Below, piece by piece: positions 55,450-62,366 of a stretch of 64,000 bases of DNA. Both the position numbers and the translations under genes were made by a program. Every line of letters begins with the position of its first letter. Position 1 is the first letter of the stretch. Origin of the DNA: Comamonas terrae (GTDB taxonomy: Bacteria > Pseudomonadota > Gammaproteobacteria > Burkholderiales > Burkholderiaceae_C); assembly GCF_001544075.1 (NCBI RefSeq), contig NZ_BCNT01000018.1:1-64000 (forward strand), in the 5' to 3' direction. Below the pieces are notes generated by a model. The model saw nothing but the letters and a program-made list of their open reading frames with translations. It did no database searches and had not been told where the DNA came from.

Positions 55450-55639
55450 GTCAGTACCTTTGAAAAATGTGTCAGCCGAAACGATTGAGATGGCCTTGGA
55501 AAAAGTGTTTGCGGAAATGCACGGCAAACCTGTCAGCGTGAAAATTGCAGAGCTGAAGTTCGACCCTAAGCAGGGCCGTACCGATGTGGCTGTGTCGGTG
55601 TGGGATGACACGACAGACGACCTATTTACAGGCTTCTAG
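55448..55639 (+). CDS. Small acidic protein divergent from the leftward gene
   Basis: 63 aa, MSVPLKNVSAETIEMALEKVFAEMHGKPVSVKIAELKF..., with GGAG upstream. It looks like an alpha-beta protein ending in an acidic stretch (VWDDTTDDLF). Composition is protein-like, but it is on the strand opposite to the operon and its start shares CATG with the minus-strand gene, so one of the two may be false. Confidence 0.45.
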   Translation: MSVPLKNVSAETIEMALEKVFAEMHGKPVSVKIAELKFDPKQGRTDVAVSVWDDTTDDLFTGF

Positions 55640-56122
55640 ATTCAGCCTGCTCCATAGAAGAAAGAGCCGATGCCTTTGCAGGCGTGCCAGAGGAAGTGAA
55701 GTGGAGGGAGGAGATGCCTCCGGCTCGGCGAAAACCGTTCAAACCGCAGCGCCCTGGTGCAAGGCGCTCTGGTCTGGCCCCGATGCGCTCGGGGCGGGCG
55801 GTGCCGGGATTCCAACCGGCGTTGCCGTTCTTGCTCTTGGCCGCATTCGCCTCACCCTTTTGACCGTGTACGCCCTTTGGCGGCTGGATACGGCGGGGAT
55901 GCCGCGCAGAGCAGCGGCCATGCCCGCTGATGCGATGAAGCCCGGGGACGCTCCGCGTGGGTGGAGCGAACGACATAGGCATACGACTTTTGAAAGACCG
56001 GGCCTGACCCGGCCGATGCCGTGCGCCCATCGCGTCTGCAACCTGCTGTACCCCTGAAGCCAGTTCGCGTTGGCGTTGGTGGCATTGGCCCTGTGTTGGG
56101 GTGGTGGTTGCTGCGATGGATG
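55640..56122 (-). other. Leader region downstream of the left promoter
   Basis: About 480 bp without a convincing gene. Minus-strand open frames (to 56030 and 56041) have low-complexity Arg/Pro/Gly composition. Structured segments exist: GCCGG-loop-CCGGC (55803-55820) whose loop reads TTGGAATC on the minus strand, similar to the loop of the C4-like element at 50168, and CAGCGCCC/GGGCGC-type arms near 55748. It resembles regulatory leaders that open phage left operons (an N or Ash-like position). Confidence 0.4.
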
Positions 56123-56166
56123 AATTTAACCATAGTTAAATTATTTGTGTCAACCATGGTTAAATT
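56123..56166 (-). promoter_or_regulatory. Left promoter and operators OL1/OL2
   Basis: Two repressor sites, TTTAACCATAGTTAAA (56125-56140) and GTCAACCATGGTTAAA (56149-56164), lie 24 bp apart. On the minus strand TTGACA (56148-56153) and TTAAAT (56124-56129), 18 bp apart, form a promoter overlapped by both. It would drive the leftward genes below 56100 and be silenced by the CI-type repressor. Confidence 0.75.
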
Positions 56167-56203
56167 TCTTTGTGAAGTTTTCTTCAATTCAAGAAGAGGG
56201 TGC

Positions 56204-56227
56204 AAAAAAGCCCGCTGTTGCGGGCTT
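56204..56227 (-). terminator. Terminator after the HEPN-motif gene
   Basis: AAGCCCGC and GCGGGCTT form an 8-bp stem, followed on the minus strand by TTTTTT. It separates the repressor/HEPN transcript from the left promoter. The stretch 56228-56474 holds nothing that I recognise. Confidence 0.75.
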
Positions 56228-56474
56228 GGGCTAAGGACTTGTTTCGACCTGCAGCAATCTGTGCCGCAACTTCGTAACCAAAGTCGCCCAGAATGCTCTC
56301 GAATTTTTGGAATTCAGCGCCACCGCTCCCTATGCTAGCCACTCATCGGGTCAAAGGAAATTAACGTTTTCAACTGTGTGGCGCTGATATGTAAAGCGAG
56401 TAGATTTCGCCCGGATCATCGAAGGGATAGAGCAGTCTCTTAAAAGTATTAATTCAATATTAAAGACTGATAAT

Positions 56475-57554
56475 TTAAAACTGGTCACTTATATTTATAA
56501 GATCAATCACCAAAGCCTCAAGCATTGGATTCAACCAGTCCAATTCTTTTTGCTCTGCATGATCGAGCAGGAATGAAAATCCATGATCAGCTCTTTCAGC
56601 ATGAGCTATTTTATTTCGGACGTAATACATGTACTTTATGCACAACGTCACAACCACATCACTGTTATTGATGGATGGAGCGGCTAGCTCTGTTTTAATG
56701 TGTGAGTCGACAGCGGTATAGTGTTTTTCTGCTTTAAGAAATTTTTCCCTAACGGTCAGAGTGTCCCGATAAATTGTCAGTATTCTGCTATCTTTAGTCC
56801 GTAAGATTGACTCTTTCAACGATTTTGTTCTTTTTGCCGTCGGGTAATTATTTTGCAGCATTAAGATCCACCGGACCTTTGTGCGAATCATTGCAGATGT
56901 TAAGCCGGATATTGAAGCGATGGCTAAAGGGTATGATGCTGGGTTTTGTCGAATATCATTTGCCAAGAAAATATGGCAGTCAGTGTCAGTGGTCTTTCCG
57001 CTGTAGGCTCTGTAAAGCGAGTTAAAGGCTCTCCATAGTCGATCAAAGCGATCGAAAACATTCCTTGCGTCATTTGCCTTAATCAAATGGGTAGTTGCAT
57101 AAAGAACTGATCGCGCCACCGGGGTTTCTTCAAGTAATAAAATAGCCTTGAGTGGATCGATTTTGCTTACTGCTGAAAGATTGGCGCTTGCGTGGGTCGT
57201 CTGGGCAATATCCGCTGAAGGAACAGTCAATTCAGAAATAAATTTATCGTTTGATCCAAAACGACGAAGTATGAGATTCTTGATTTTTGCAGGCTTGCAC
57301 GTTAATAAAAAATAAAGTGCAAGACCTTTTACAATAATTTTGTGAAAGGTGCTATTGTGGGATTTTAAAGGATCAGGTCCAATAGACGATCTAACGCAAT
57401 TTATCAGTATCTTCTTATTTGTGATGAAGATTTTATCTGCATGGTTTCCAGAAGATCTTGTCTTTACAAATCCTGAATAGAGAACTGCGGTGGCTCCAGA
57501 TACTGAAAGATTAATCTCTATTTCTAGGACAGACAATTTCTTCTCCAAAATCAA
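56475..57554 (-). CDS. HEPN-motif protein in the rex position, putative phage exclusion gene
   Basis: 359 aa, AT-rich, no known family recognised by name. The C-terminal third is helical and contains YVRNKIAHAE: Arg313-Asn-Lys-Ile-Ala-His318 fits the R-x4-6-H catalytic motif of HEPN ribonucleases, with a preceding helix DRFDRLWRAFNSLYRAYSG typical of HEPN folds. The N-terminal 120 residues are mixed alpha/beta and may be a sensor. It lies between the repressor gene and the left promoter, like lambda rexAB, so it would be expressed in the lysogen. An abortive-infection role is inferred from motif and position. Confidence 0.75.
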   Translation of the reverse strand: MILEKKLSVLEIEINLSVSGATAVLYSGFVKTRSSGNHADKIFITNKKILINCVRSSIGPDPLKSHNSTFHKIIVKGLALYFLLTCKPAKIKNLILRRFGSNDKFISELTVPSADIAQTTHASANLSAVSKIDPLKAILLLEETPVARSVLYATTHLIKANDARNVFDRFDRLWRAFNSLYRAYSGKTTDTDCHIFLANDIRQNPASYPLAIASISGLTSAMIRTKVRWILMLQNNYPTAKRTKSLKESILRTKDSRILTIYRDTLTVREKFLKAEKHYTAVDSHIKTELAAPSINNSDVVVTLCIKYMYYVRNKIAHAERADHGFSFLLDHAEQKELDWLNPMLEALVIDLINISDQF

Positions 57555-57692
57555 TATAACGGTTCATCATTGTGCGATAAGTCGCATTTACTTTTAGACT
57601 AAGTGCGTAGATCACGACCTGACATGTTGGGAACTACAGTCTATGGCCGGAATCAGAAATTTAGTTGGAAAAGGCGCAGCCGCTTGGTTGAG

Positions 57693-58373
57693 TTACAGCT
57701 TCTGTCCATTCCATGCCCACACAACTCTGCCCAACACGCGAACCTGATGATCGCCATTCAGCTCGTCGACGGTCTTGATGTTGGGATTGTCCGAGCTGAC
57801 CTCCAGTGAGCCGCTCATACGCATGCGTACGCGCTTGATAAAGGTCTGGCCATGCACGTCCAGCACATAGACGCCTTCATGGCTGGCAGGGTCGCGCGAG
57901 CCTACATCGACCAGCAGCACATCGCCGTCGCTGAAGGTGGGCGACATGCTTTCGCCTTGGGCGTGGATGAACTTCAGCTCCCGGATATTGCCGGGCTTGA
58001 TGTACTGGTTGATCCAGTGTGCGGAGAGGGCCAGGTCGCCCACCACATAGTCCGCATCGAGCGTGTCATTGCCTTTGCCCATGCTGCCGCTGTTGGCCAG
58101 CAGGGGGATGCGCACCAAATCTTCGTTTTCCTCTGAAAAAACAATGCTGTTGGCGTTGCGAGCCATGTCACCCATGCCCGTTGCCAGCCAGTCCGACGCC
58201 ACATTCAGACGTGCGGCGGCCTTGGCATTGTTTTCGGCGGTGAATGCCTTGCTCTCGCCTTCAAGGACTTTGCGCGCAGCCTGATAGGAGACGCCAACAG
58301 ACCTCGCAAGCTCTGTGATGTCTACACCGGCAGCTTTCATTGCCTTCTCCAGGCGTTCTTTGTAATCAACCAT
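57693..58373 (-). CDS. CI-type phage repressor with S24 autoprotease domain
   Basis: 226 aa from the ATG at 58373; in-frame ATGs at 58385 and 58418 lie among the operators. The N-terminal XRE helix-turn-helix (GVDITELARSVGVSYQAARKVLEGESKAF) and C-terminal LexA/S24 peptidase with Ser142 (GESMSPTF) and Lys180 (FIKRV) indicate RecA-stimulated self-cleavage and SOS induction. It is divergent from Cro across three operator copies and presumably binds these and the two left sites. Confidence 0.92.
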   Translation of the reverse strand: MVDYKERLEKAMKAAGVDITELARSVGVSYQAARKVLEGESKAFTAENNAKAAARLNVASDWLATGMGDMARNANSIVFSEENEDLVRIPLLANSGSMGKGNDTLDADYVVGDLALSAHWINQYIKPGNIRELKFIHAQGESMSPTFSDGDVLLVDVGSRDPASHEGVYVLDVHGQTFIKRVRMRMSGSLEVSSDNPNIKTVDELNGDHQVRVLGRVVWAWNGQKL

Positions 58374-58436
58374 GGTTGAAATCATGGCGGAATCAATACT
58401 AACTATGGTTGCTTTCATGTTTTAACTAAGGTTAAA
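58365..58436. promoter_or_regulatory. Right operators OR1-OR3 between repressor and Cro
   Basis: Three repressor sites: ATCAACCATGGTTGAA (58365-58380), ACTAACTATGGTTGCT (58398-58413) and TTTAACTAAGGTTAAA (58421-58436). TTGAAA (58376-58381) and TAACTA (58400-58405), 18 bp apart, may form the right promoter. The first site contains the ATG chosen for the repressor. Confidence 0.8.
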
Positions 58437-58447
58437 CTTGAGGCATG

Positions 58448-58678
58448 ATGATCCGTAAAACAGAGGCCATAGAAATGCTGGGTGGCTCCACCAGAGAAGT
58501 GGCGGCCGCTTTGGGTGTGTCTTACCAAGCCGTCGACAAGTGGCCTGAGGTTCTCAGCGACAAGGTTGCAGACCGCGTTCTTGCTGCATGGACTCGTCGG
58601 AATGTCGAGGGCTTGCCGCCGCCGTTCGCAAAGTCAGTCGCTCTGCCGCAAGCCGGCCAGGAGACTGCTCATGGCTAA
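58448..58678 (+). CDS. Cro-like repressor (P22 Cro family)
   Basis: 76 aa from the ATG at 58448, with GAGG upstream (an ATG at 58445 is an alternative). AIEMLGGSTREVAAALGVSYQAVDKWPEVLSDKVADRVLAA is the P22_Cro helix-turn-helix pattern. First gene of the rightward early operon. Its stop overlaps the next start by 8 bp. Confidence 0.85.
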   Translation: MIRKTEAIEMLGGSTREVAAALGVSYQAVDKWPEVLSDKVADRVLAAWTRRNVEGLPPPFAKSVALPQAGQETAHG

Positions 58679-58952
58679 GCGCATCTCTCGCCGGCGTCGC
58701 AAGCTCGCTGCGCCCAGAGGCTTCGAAGTTTTGCCATCGGATGGGCGTCGTTTCATGGTTTTGCGGCTGCGATCCGGGCGCAAGGTGGTGCAGCGGACTT
58801 TCACCAGCAGCGAGGTGGACTTTTTGATCTGGATGCTGGCCTGGGTGAGCTGGAACTCTGACGAGGCCAAGACACCCGGGCAGGCGCTGCTGCTGGCGTA
58901 TGAGCGCGGCAGAGGCATTTCGCCCCCTGTTGTGCCGGATGCAGAGAGGTAG
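58671..58952 (+). CDS. Basic small protein, module copy 1
   Basis: 93 aa starting MAKRISRRRRKLAA, strongly basic at the N-terminus, then RSGRKVVQRTFTSSEVDFLIWMLAWVSW. The opening 14 codons are almost identical in DNA to those of the 117-aa gene at 59555 (MTKRISRRRRKFAA), so the two are duplicated. Probable nucleic-acid binding, unproven. Confidence 0.6.
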   Translation: MAKRISRRRRKLAAPRGFEVLPSDGRRFMVLRLRSGRKVVQRTFTSSEVDFLIWMLAWVSWNSDEAKTPGQALLLAYERGRGISPPVVPDAER

Positions 58953-58964
58953 ACGGCCATGTCG

Positions 58965-59273
58965 CTAGTCCATACCGGCTTGAAGCGCGCTGACCTGGTT
59001 GCGAATTGCGTTGAGCAGGCTGTAGCGCATCTCGCGCATGAGGCCATCGGCGCCGCCTTGCTGGCTCTGGTGCCTGCGGGCGCTGAAGTAAATGGCGGCG
59101 CGACTGCGCAGTTTGTTGGCCTGATCGGTGATGTAGCTGTCGTGCCCGCCCAACTGACCTGCCAAAAACCTGATGCGATCCAGTTTCTGCGTATCTGGCG
59201 CGGGCATAGCGTTGGCCAGCAGTTCCTCGATTTCGTCGCAGATGGTGAGGGCCTCTTTCAATGACTGATTCAT
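58965..59273 (-). CDS. Small helical protein on the opposite strand, module copy 1
   Basis: 102 aa, MNQSLKEALTICDEIEELLANAMP..., AAGGAT upstream. It shares a pattern with the gene at 59914 (CDEIEEL... SYITDQANKLRSRAAIYFS versus CDDLTHV... AQYTDKLERAARNYFS). It lies antisense inside the rightward early operon. Confidence 0.6.
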   Translation of the reverse strand: MNQSLKEALTICDEIEELLANAMPAPDTQKLDRIRFLAGQLGGHDSYITDQANKLRSRAAIYFSARRHQSQQGGADGLMREMRYSLLNAIRNQVSALQAGMD

Positions 59274-59370
59274 GTGCTGATCCTTTTTCGACCCGTCTGG
59301 TCAAGGTGATTTGGGCTGTGCTTTCCAGTCTTCTCATATCGGCGCTTGGCCGCTCAACAAACGAAGGTAG

Positions 59371-59562
59371 GTGTCTGTGAACTCTGGTGAACGTCTTTTA
59401 TGGATCATTTTCTCGTTGAGCATGTTCATGTCGACTGTTCTGGTGAAGGCTGGTGCGCTGCATCGCTTCTGGCCTGATCACTTCGCGCCGCCGGAAATCT
59501 GCATGAAGCAGGCGCAACCACGGCAAGTGCCCGAAGTGGTGGAGCGGGAATCTCATGACTAA
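59371..59562 (+). CDS. Small protein with one membrane helix
   Basis: 63 aa from a GTG, preceded by GAAGG. A hydrophobic segment (LLWIIFSLSMFMSTVLVKAGAL) is followed by a Pro-rich tail. Its stop overlaps the next start by 8 bp exactly as Cro overlaps the first module gene. Confidence 0.5.
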   Translation: MSVNSGERLLWIIFSLSMFMSTVLVKAGALHRFWPDHFAPPEICMKQAQPRQVPEVVERESHD

Positions 59563-59908
59563 GCGCATCTCTCGCCGGCGTCGCAAATTTGCTGCACGTC
59601 ACACTCGCCCAGTTGCGGTCCACCGCTATCACCACATGTGGGTTCGGCAATGGCGAGCGCAGCGCAGAGAGCTGGCCTTTTGCCTTGAGACAAGCGATTT
59701 TGTTGACCAGGTGCGTGATGGCTTCATGCGTCTGACGCTTCGAGTGGGCAAACGCAAGCTGACCTATGCGTTTAGCCGCGCAGAGGTGGGCGAACTGCTT
59801 CGGATGATGGCTGGGCGCTTGCCAGAAGCCGGTCAGCCATGGCCTGAGAGGTTGGCCGCTGCGTTGAGGTGGGCCCCACCGGGCTATGAATGGTGGGAAG
59901 GGGCGTGA
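59555..59908 (+). CDS. Basic small protein, module copy 2
   Basis: 117 aa, MTKRISRRRRKFAARHTRPVAVHRYHHMWVRQWRAQRR..., with a middle segment RLTLRVGKRKLTYAFSRAEVGELLRMMAG comparable to the central part of the 93-aa gene (VLRLRSGRKVVQRTFTSSEVDFLIWMLA). It is a diverged duplicate of that gene with about 25 extra residues in the middle. Confidence 0.6.
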   Translation: MTKRISRRRRKFAARHTRPVAVHRYHHMWVRQWRAQRRELAFCLETSDFVDQVRDGFMRLTLRVGKRKLTYAFSRAEVGELLRMMAGRLPEAGQPWPERLAAALRWAPPGYEWWEGA

Positions 59909-59913
59909 GGATG

Positions 59914-60240
59914 TCACTCCCGTCTTCCTTCTGCATGCATGTGGTTGACATGTTCCCGGATGCGCTGCGGCATGGAGTAGGCCGCCGTTTGCTTATCTTG
60001 CTGGTTACTGGTGGAAGGGCTTTTGGTCAACAGGTTTCCGCTGAAGTAGTTGCGCGCGGCGCGTTCCAGTTTGTCCGTGTATTGGGCGATCTCCCCTGCC
60101 GGGCAAAGACTCCGAAGTTCGAAGCACATCTGGCGCACTTGCAAGAGAGCGCTAGCGTTTTTGCCTGGGTAGTTGTTGGTGATGACATGCGTGAGGTCAT
60201 CACACAGTTGGTGGATGCGTTGCAGAGGGGGGCTCTTCAT
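59914..60240 (-). CDS. Small helical protein on the opposite strand, module copy 2
   Basis: 108 aa from the ATG at 60240; a start at 60291 would add 17 residues. QRIHQLCDDLTHVITNNYP and EIAQYTDKLERAARNYFSGN parallel the 102-aa gene. The order basic plus-strand gene followed by helical minus-strand gene repeats that of module 1. Confidence 0.55.
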   Translation of the reverse strand: MKSPPLQRIHQLCDDLTHVITNNYPGKNASALLQVRQMCFELRSLCPAGEIAQYTDKLERAARNYFSGNLLTKSPSTSNQQDKQTAAYSMPQRIREHVNHMHAEGRRE

Positions 60241-60297
60241 GGTTGAGGCTTTCGCTCTGGGAGTGGCTCGTACCTTTAATGATGCCAGCACACGCCA

Positions 60298-60573
60298 TCA
60301 CGTCAGCACCCGCACCGCCACACGCTGGAGCTCTTCGATCACGGGCAGGGGCACGCTGCCGGTGCGCAGCATTTCGTGGATGCACTGGTTGTTCCAACGG
60401 GCGACTTTGCGGGTGGTGAAGCTGTCGCGGCCTTCGACGTCGAGGACGAAGACGATTTGCTGCAGCAGCAGCTCCATGGCGTGGGCCCACTCGGGTGTGG
60501 GGACGACGGGGGTCTGCCTGGCTGTCTGTACAGCGGCCGTCAGCGATGCGCCTGAGAAGTGAGGTGTGGTCAT
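60298..60573 (-). CDS. Small protein antisense upstream of CII
   Basis: 91 aa, MTTPHFSGASLTAAVQTARQTPVVPTPEWAHAMELLLQQIVFVLDVEGRD..., no family recognised. Its ATG shares CATG with the plus-strand CII start at 60572. Composition is protein-like. Confidence 0.5.
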   Translation of the reverse strand: MTTPHFSGASLTAAVQTARQTPVVPTPEWAHAMELLLQQIVFVLDVEGRDSFTTRKVARWNNQCIHEMLRTGSVPLPVIEELQRVAVRVLT

Positions 60574-61105
60574 GAGAAGCAGTGTCTCTTTCCCTCCCCA
60601 CGCAAACAATGGCGAAGCAGACCGCCCAAACGACATGCGGATGCCGGCCGATGTGACGGATGCGGCATACCTGATCGCACACAACCACCCCGGCGGCGTG
60701 CGCGTGCTGGCCGAGCGCATGGGCGTGAGCGCCAATACGCTGCAGAACAAGCTGAACCCGAACAACACGACGCATCACCTGACGCTGCGCGAGTCTGTGG
60801 CGCTGCAGGTGATGTCAGGCAACCCGGCAATTCTGCATGCCATGGCGGCGGCCCTGGGCTACACCTGCGTGCCCGCGCTGCCGGACCAGGCCGCGGGCGA
60901 CCCGGTGGAGGCGTTTGTGGCCTTGCAGCAGGAGGTGGGCGAGTTCACGTCCGCAGCGGCAGACGCCTTTCGCGGCGGCAAGGCCATGGTGAGCCGAAAC
61001 GAGATCAAGCGGCTGCAGTACCGCTACAACGAGCTGATATCGGCCTTGAACCAGTTGCTGGCCACGGCGGCAGCGCGCGTGCCGGCGCCGGTGGAGGAGG
61101 GCTGA
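60572..61105 (+). CDS. Phage regulatory CII-family protein (CP76 type)
   Basis: 177 aa (start at 60572 preceded by GAGG; an internal ATG at 60635 is possible). AAYLIAHNHPGGVRVLAERMGVSANTLQNKLNPNNTTHHLTLRESVALQVMSGNPAILHAMAAALGY is the pattern of Phage_CP76 CII regulators, which promote lysogeny. The C-terminal part is helical (EVGEFTSAAADAFRGG). It precedes the replication genes as in lambda. Confidence 0.87.
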   Translation: MRSSVSFPPHANNGEADRPNDMRMPADVTDAAYLIAHNHPGGVRVLAERMGVSANTLQNKLNPNNTTHHLTLRESVALQVMSGNPAILHAMAAALGYTCVPALPDQAAGDPVEAFVALQQEVGEFTSAAADAFRGGKAMVSRNEIKRLQYRYNELISALNQLLATAAARVPAPVEEG

Positions 61106-61106
61106 T

Positions 61107-61940
61107 ATGCATATCCAGCTGAGCGCACGGGTGCTGAACCAGGCGGAGCTGCTGCGGCAGATTCACGGCCTGACGGGCGCACAGGCCGCCAAGGCCTATG
61201 CCAAGGCGTTGAACGATACGGGCTTCGAGATCCGCCGTGCGATGCAGGACGAGATGCGCGCGGTGTTCGACCGGCCTACGGATTACATCCTGCGTAGCCC
61301 GTTTGTGCGCATGGCCACGGCCGCCAGGCTGAGCGTGACGATCGAGCCGACCTATATGGGCGGCAAGGGGATCGATCCGCAAAAGATTCTGGATGCCCAG
61401 GCCTGGGGCGGCCGCCGGCGTGACAAGCGCAGCGAGGTGGCACTGAAGCGTGCGGGCATCCTGCCTGCCGGATATCAGACGGCGATACCCGATGAGGCCA
61501 GAGGCGGCCCTTACCCCGGCAGCGATGACGGCAAGGGCAACCTGCGCGGGTCGTTTCTGGTGCAGCTGATCAGCTACTTCCAGGCGTTTGGAGAGCAAGG
61601 CTACAAGGCCAACATGAGCGCCAAGGGCTATCTGCGCGTGCACCGCGGCACGAAGAAGCTGGCGGGCCGCCGCTATTTCGTGGCCTATGGCAAGACACGT
61701 GGCGGGCCTCGCATCACCCAGAAGGGCGAGCAGGACGAGCGCACGGCGCACCTGGCCCCTGGCATCTGGGCGGCCAGCGGCACGGGCGGCGCCGATGTGC
61801 GCCCGGTGCTGATGTTTGTACGGCCGGGCCGGGGTTACCAGCCGCGCTTTGACATGGACAAGGTGGCCAAGCGTGCTGACGCCACAGCCTATCTGGAGCG
61901 CCGTATCCGCTACCGCTTGCGCGAGGCCGCAGGCGTATGA
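61107..61940 (+). CDS. Hypothetical phage protein, minor-tail-Z-like
   Basis: 277 aa, starting 1 bp after CII ends. N-terminal AQAAKAYAKALNDTGFEIRRAMQDEMRAVFDRPTDYILRSPFVRMATAARLSVTI and later basic segments (RVHRGTKKLAGRRYFVAYGKTRGG) recall lambda gpZ-type minor tail proteins. A tail-like gene in the early replication operon is unusual, so function is uncertain. Its stop overlaps a possible start at 61937. Confidence 0.6.
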   Translation: MHIQLSARVLNQAELLRQIHGLTGAQAAKAYAKALNDTGFEIRRAMQDEMRAVFDRPTDYILRSPFVRMATAARLSVTIEPTYMGGKGIDPQKILDAQAWGGRRRDKRSEVALKRAGILPAGYQTAIPDEARGGPYPGSDDGKGNLRGSFLVQLISYFQAFGEQGYKANMSAKGYLRVHRGTKKLAGRRYFVAYGKTRGGPRITQKGEQDERTAHLAPGIWAASGTGGADVRPVLMFVRPGRGYQPRFDMDKVAKRADATAYLERRIRYRLREAAGV

Positions 61941-62011
61941 CTTCCATGAACCCGGCAACGAATTTGAGCGCAGGCGTGCAGCCGCCTGTGCAGATATCAG
62001 GAGGTTTGACC

Positions 62012-62353
62012 ATGCAGCCATCCCAACCCGTAGTGACTGGGCGCGACACCAGCGCCGAGGCGTTTGCCGCTCTGGGCAACGAAACGCGCCGCCGTTTGCA
62101 CGAGCGCCTTTACGAGTCGCTGCGCCATGCCCACCAGCACGGCGTGCGCGACATGAGCCGGCGCGAGCTGCGCGATTACCACAACACCCAGACGGGCGAG
62201 TGGCTGGAGCTGTGCAGCGTGGCCAGCACCGTCAATGCCTTGCTGGCTGCCGGACGGCTGGAGGAGGGCACCGCGCGCCGCTGCAGCCTGTCGCCGCGCC
62301 AGCGTGACGTGATGCCTGTGCGCTGCAAGGCGCGACAAACGGCCTTGGCCTGA
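62012..62353 (+). CDS. Small phage protein, possible DNA-binding
   Basis: 113 aa from the ATG at 62012, chosen for the strong AGGAGG 7 nt upstream rather than the overlapping ATG at 61937. NETRRRLHERLYESLRHAHQHGVRDMSRRELRDYHN and ASTVNALLAAGRLEE suggest a winged helix. No family recognised. Confidence 0.6.
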   Translation: MQPSQPVVTGRDTSAEAFAALGNETRRRLHERLYESLRHAHQHGVRDMSRRELRDYHNTQTGEWLELCSVASTVNALLAAGRLEEGTARRCSLSPRQRDVMPVRCKARQTALA

Positions 62354-62366
62354 TCGGGAGAGAAGT

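Noticed and set aside
55626..56205. Two overlapping minus-strand frames (134 and 117 codons) after the left promoter
   Set aside because: Arg/Pro/Gly/Ala composition and start codons within or before the operator; better explained as leader RNA, though not excluded.
56228..56474. Remnant gene between the HEPN-motif gene and the left promoter
   Set aside because: Minus-strand frames are short and interrupted by stops; no similarity recognised, so left unannotated.
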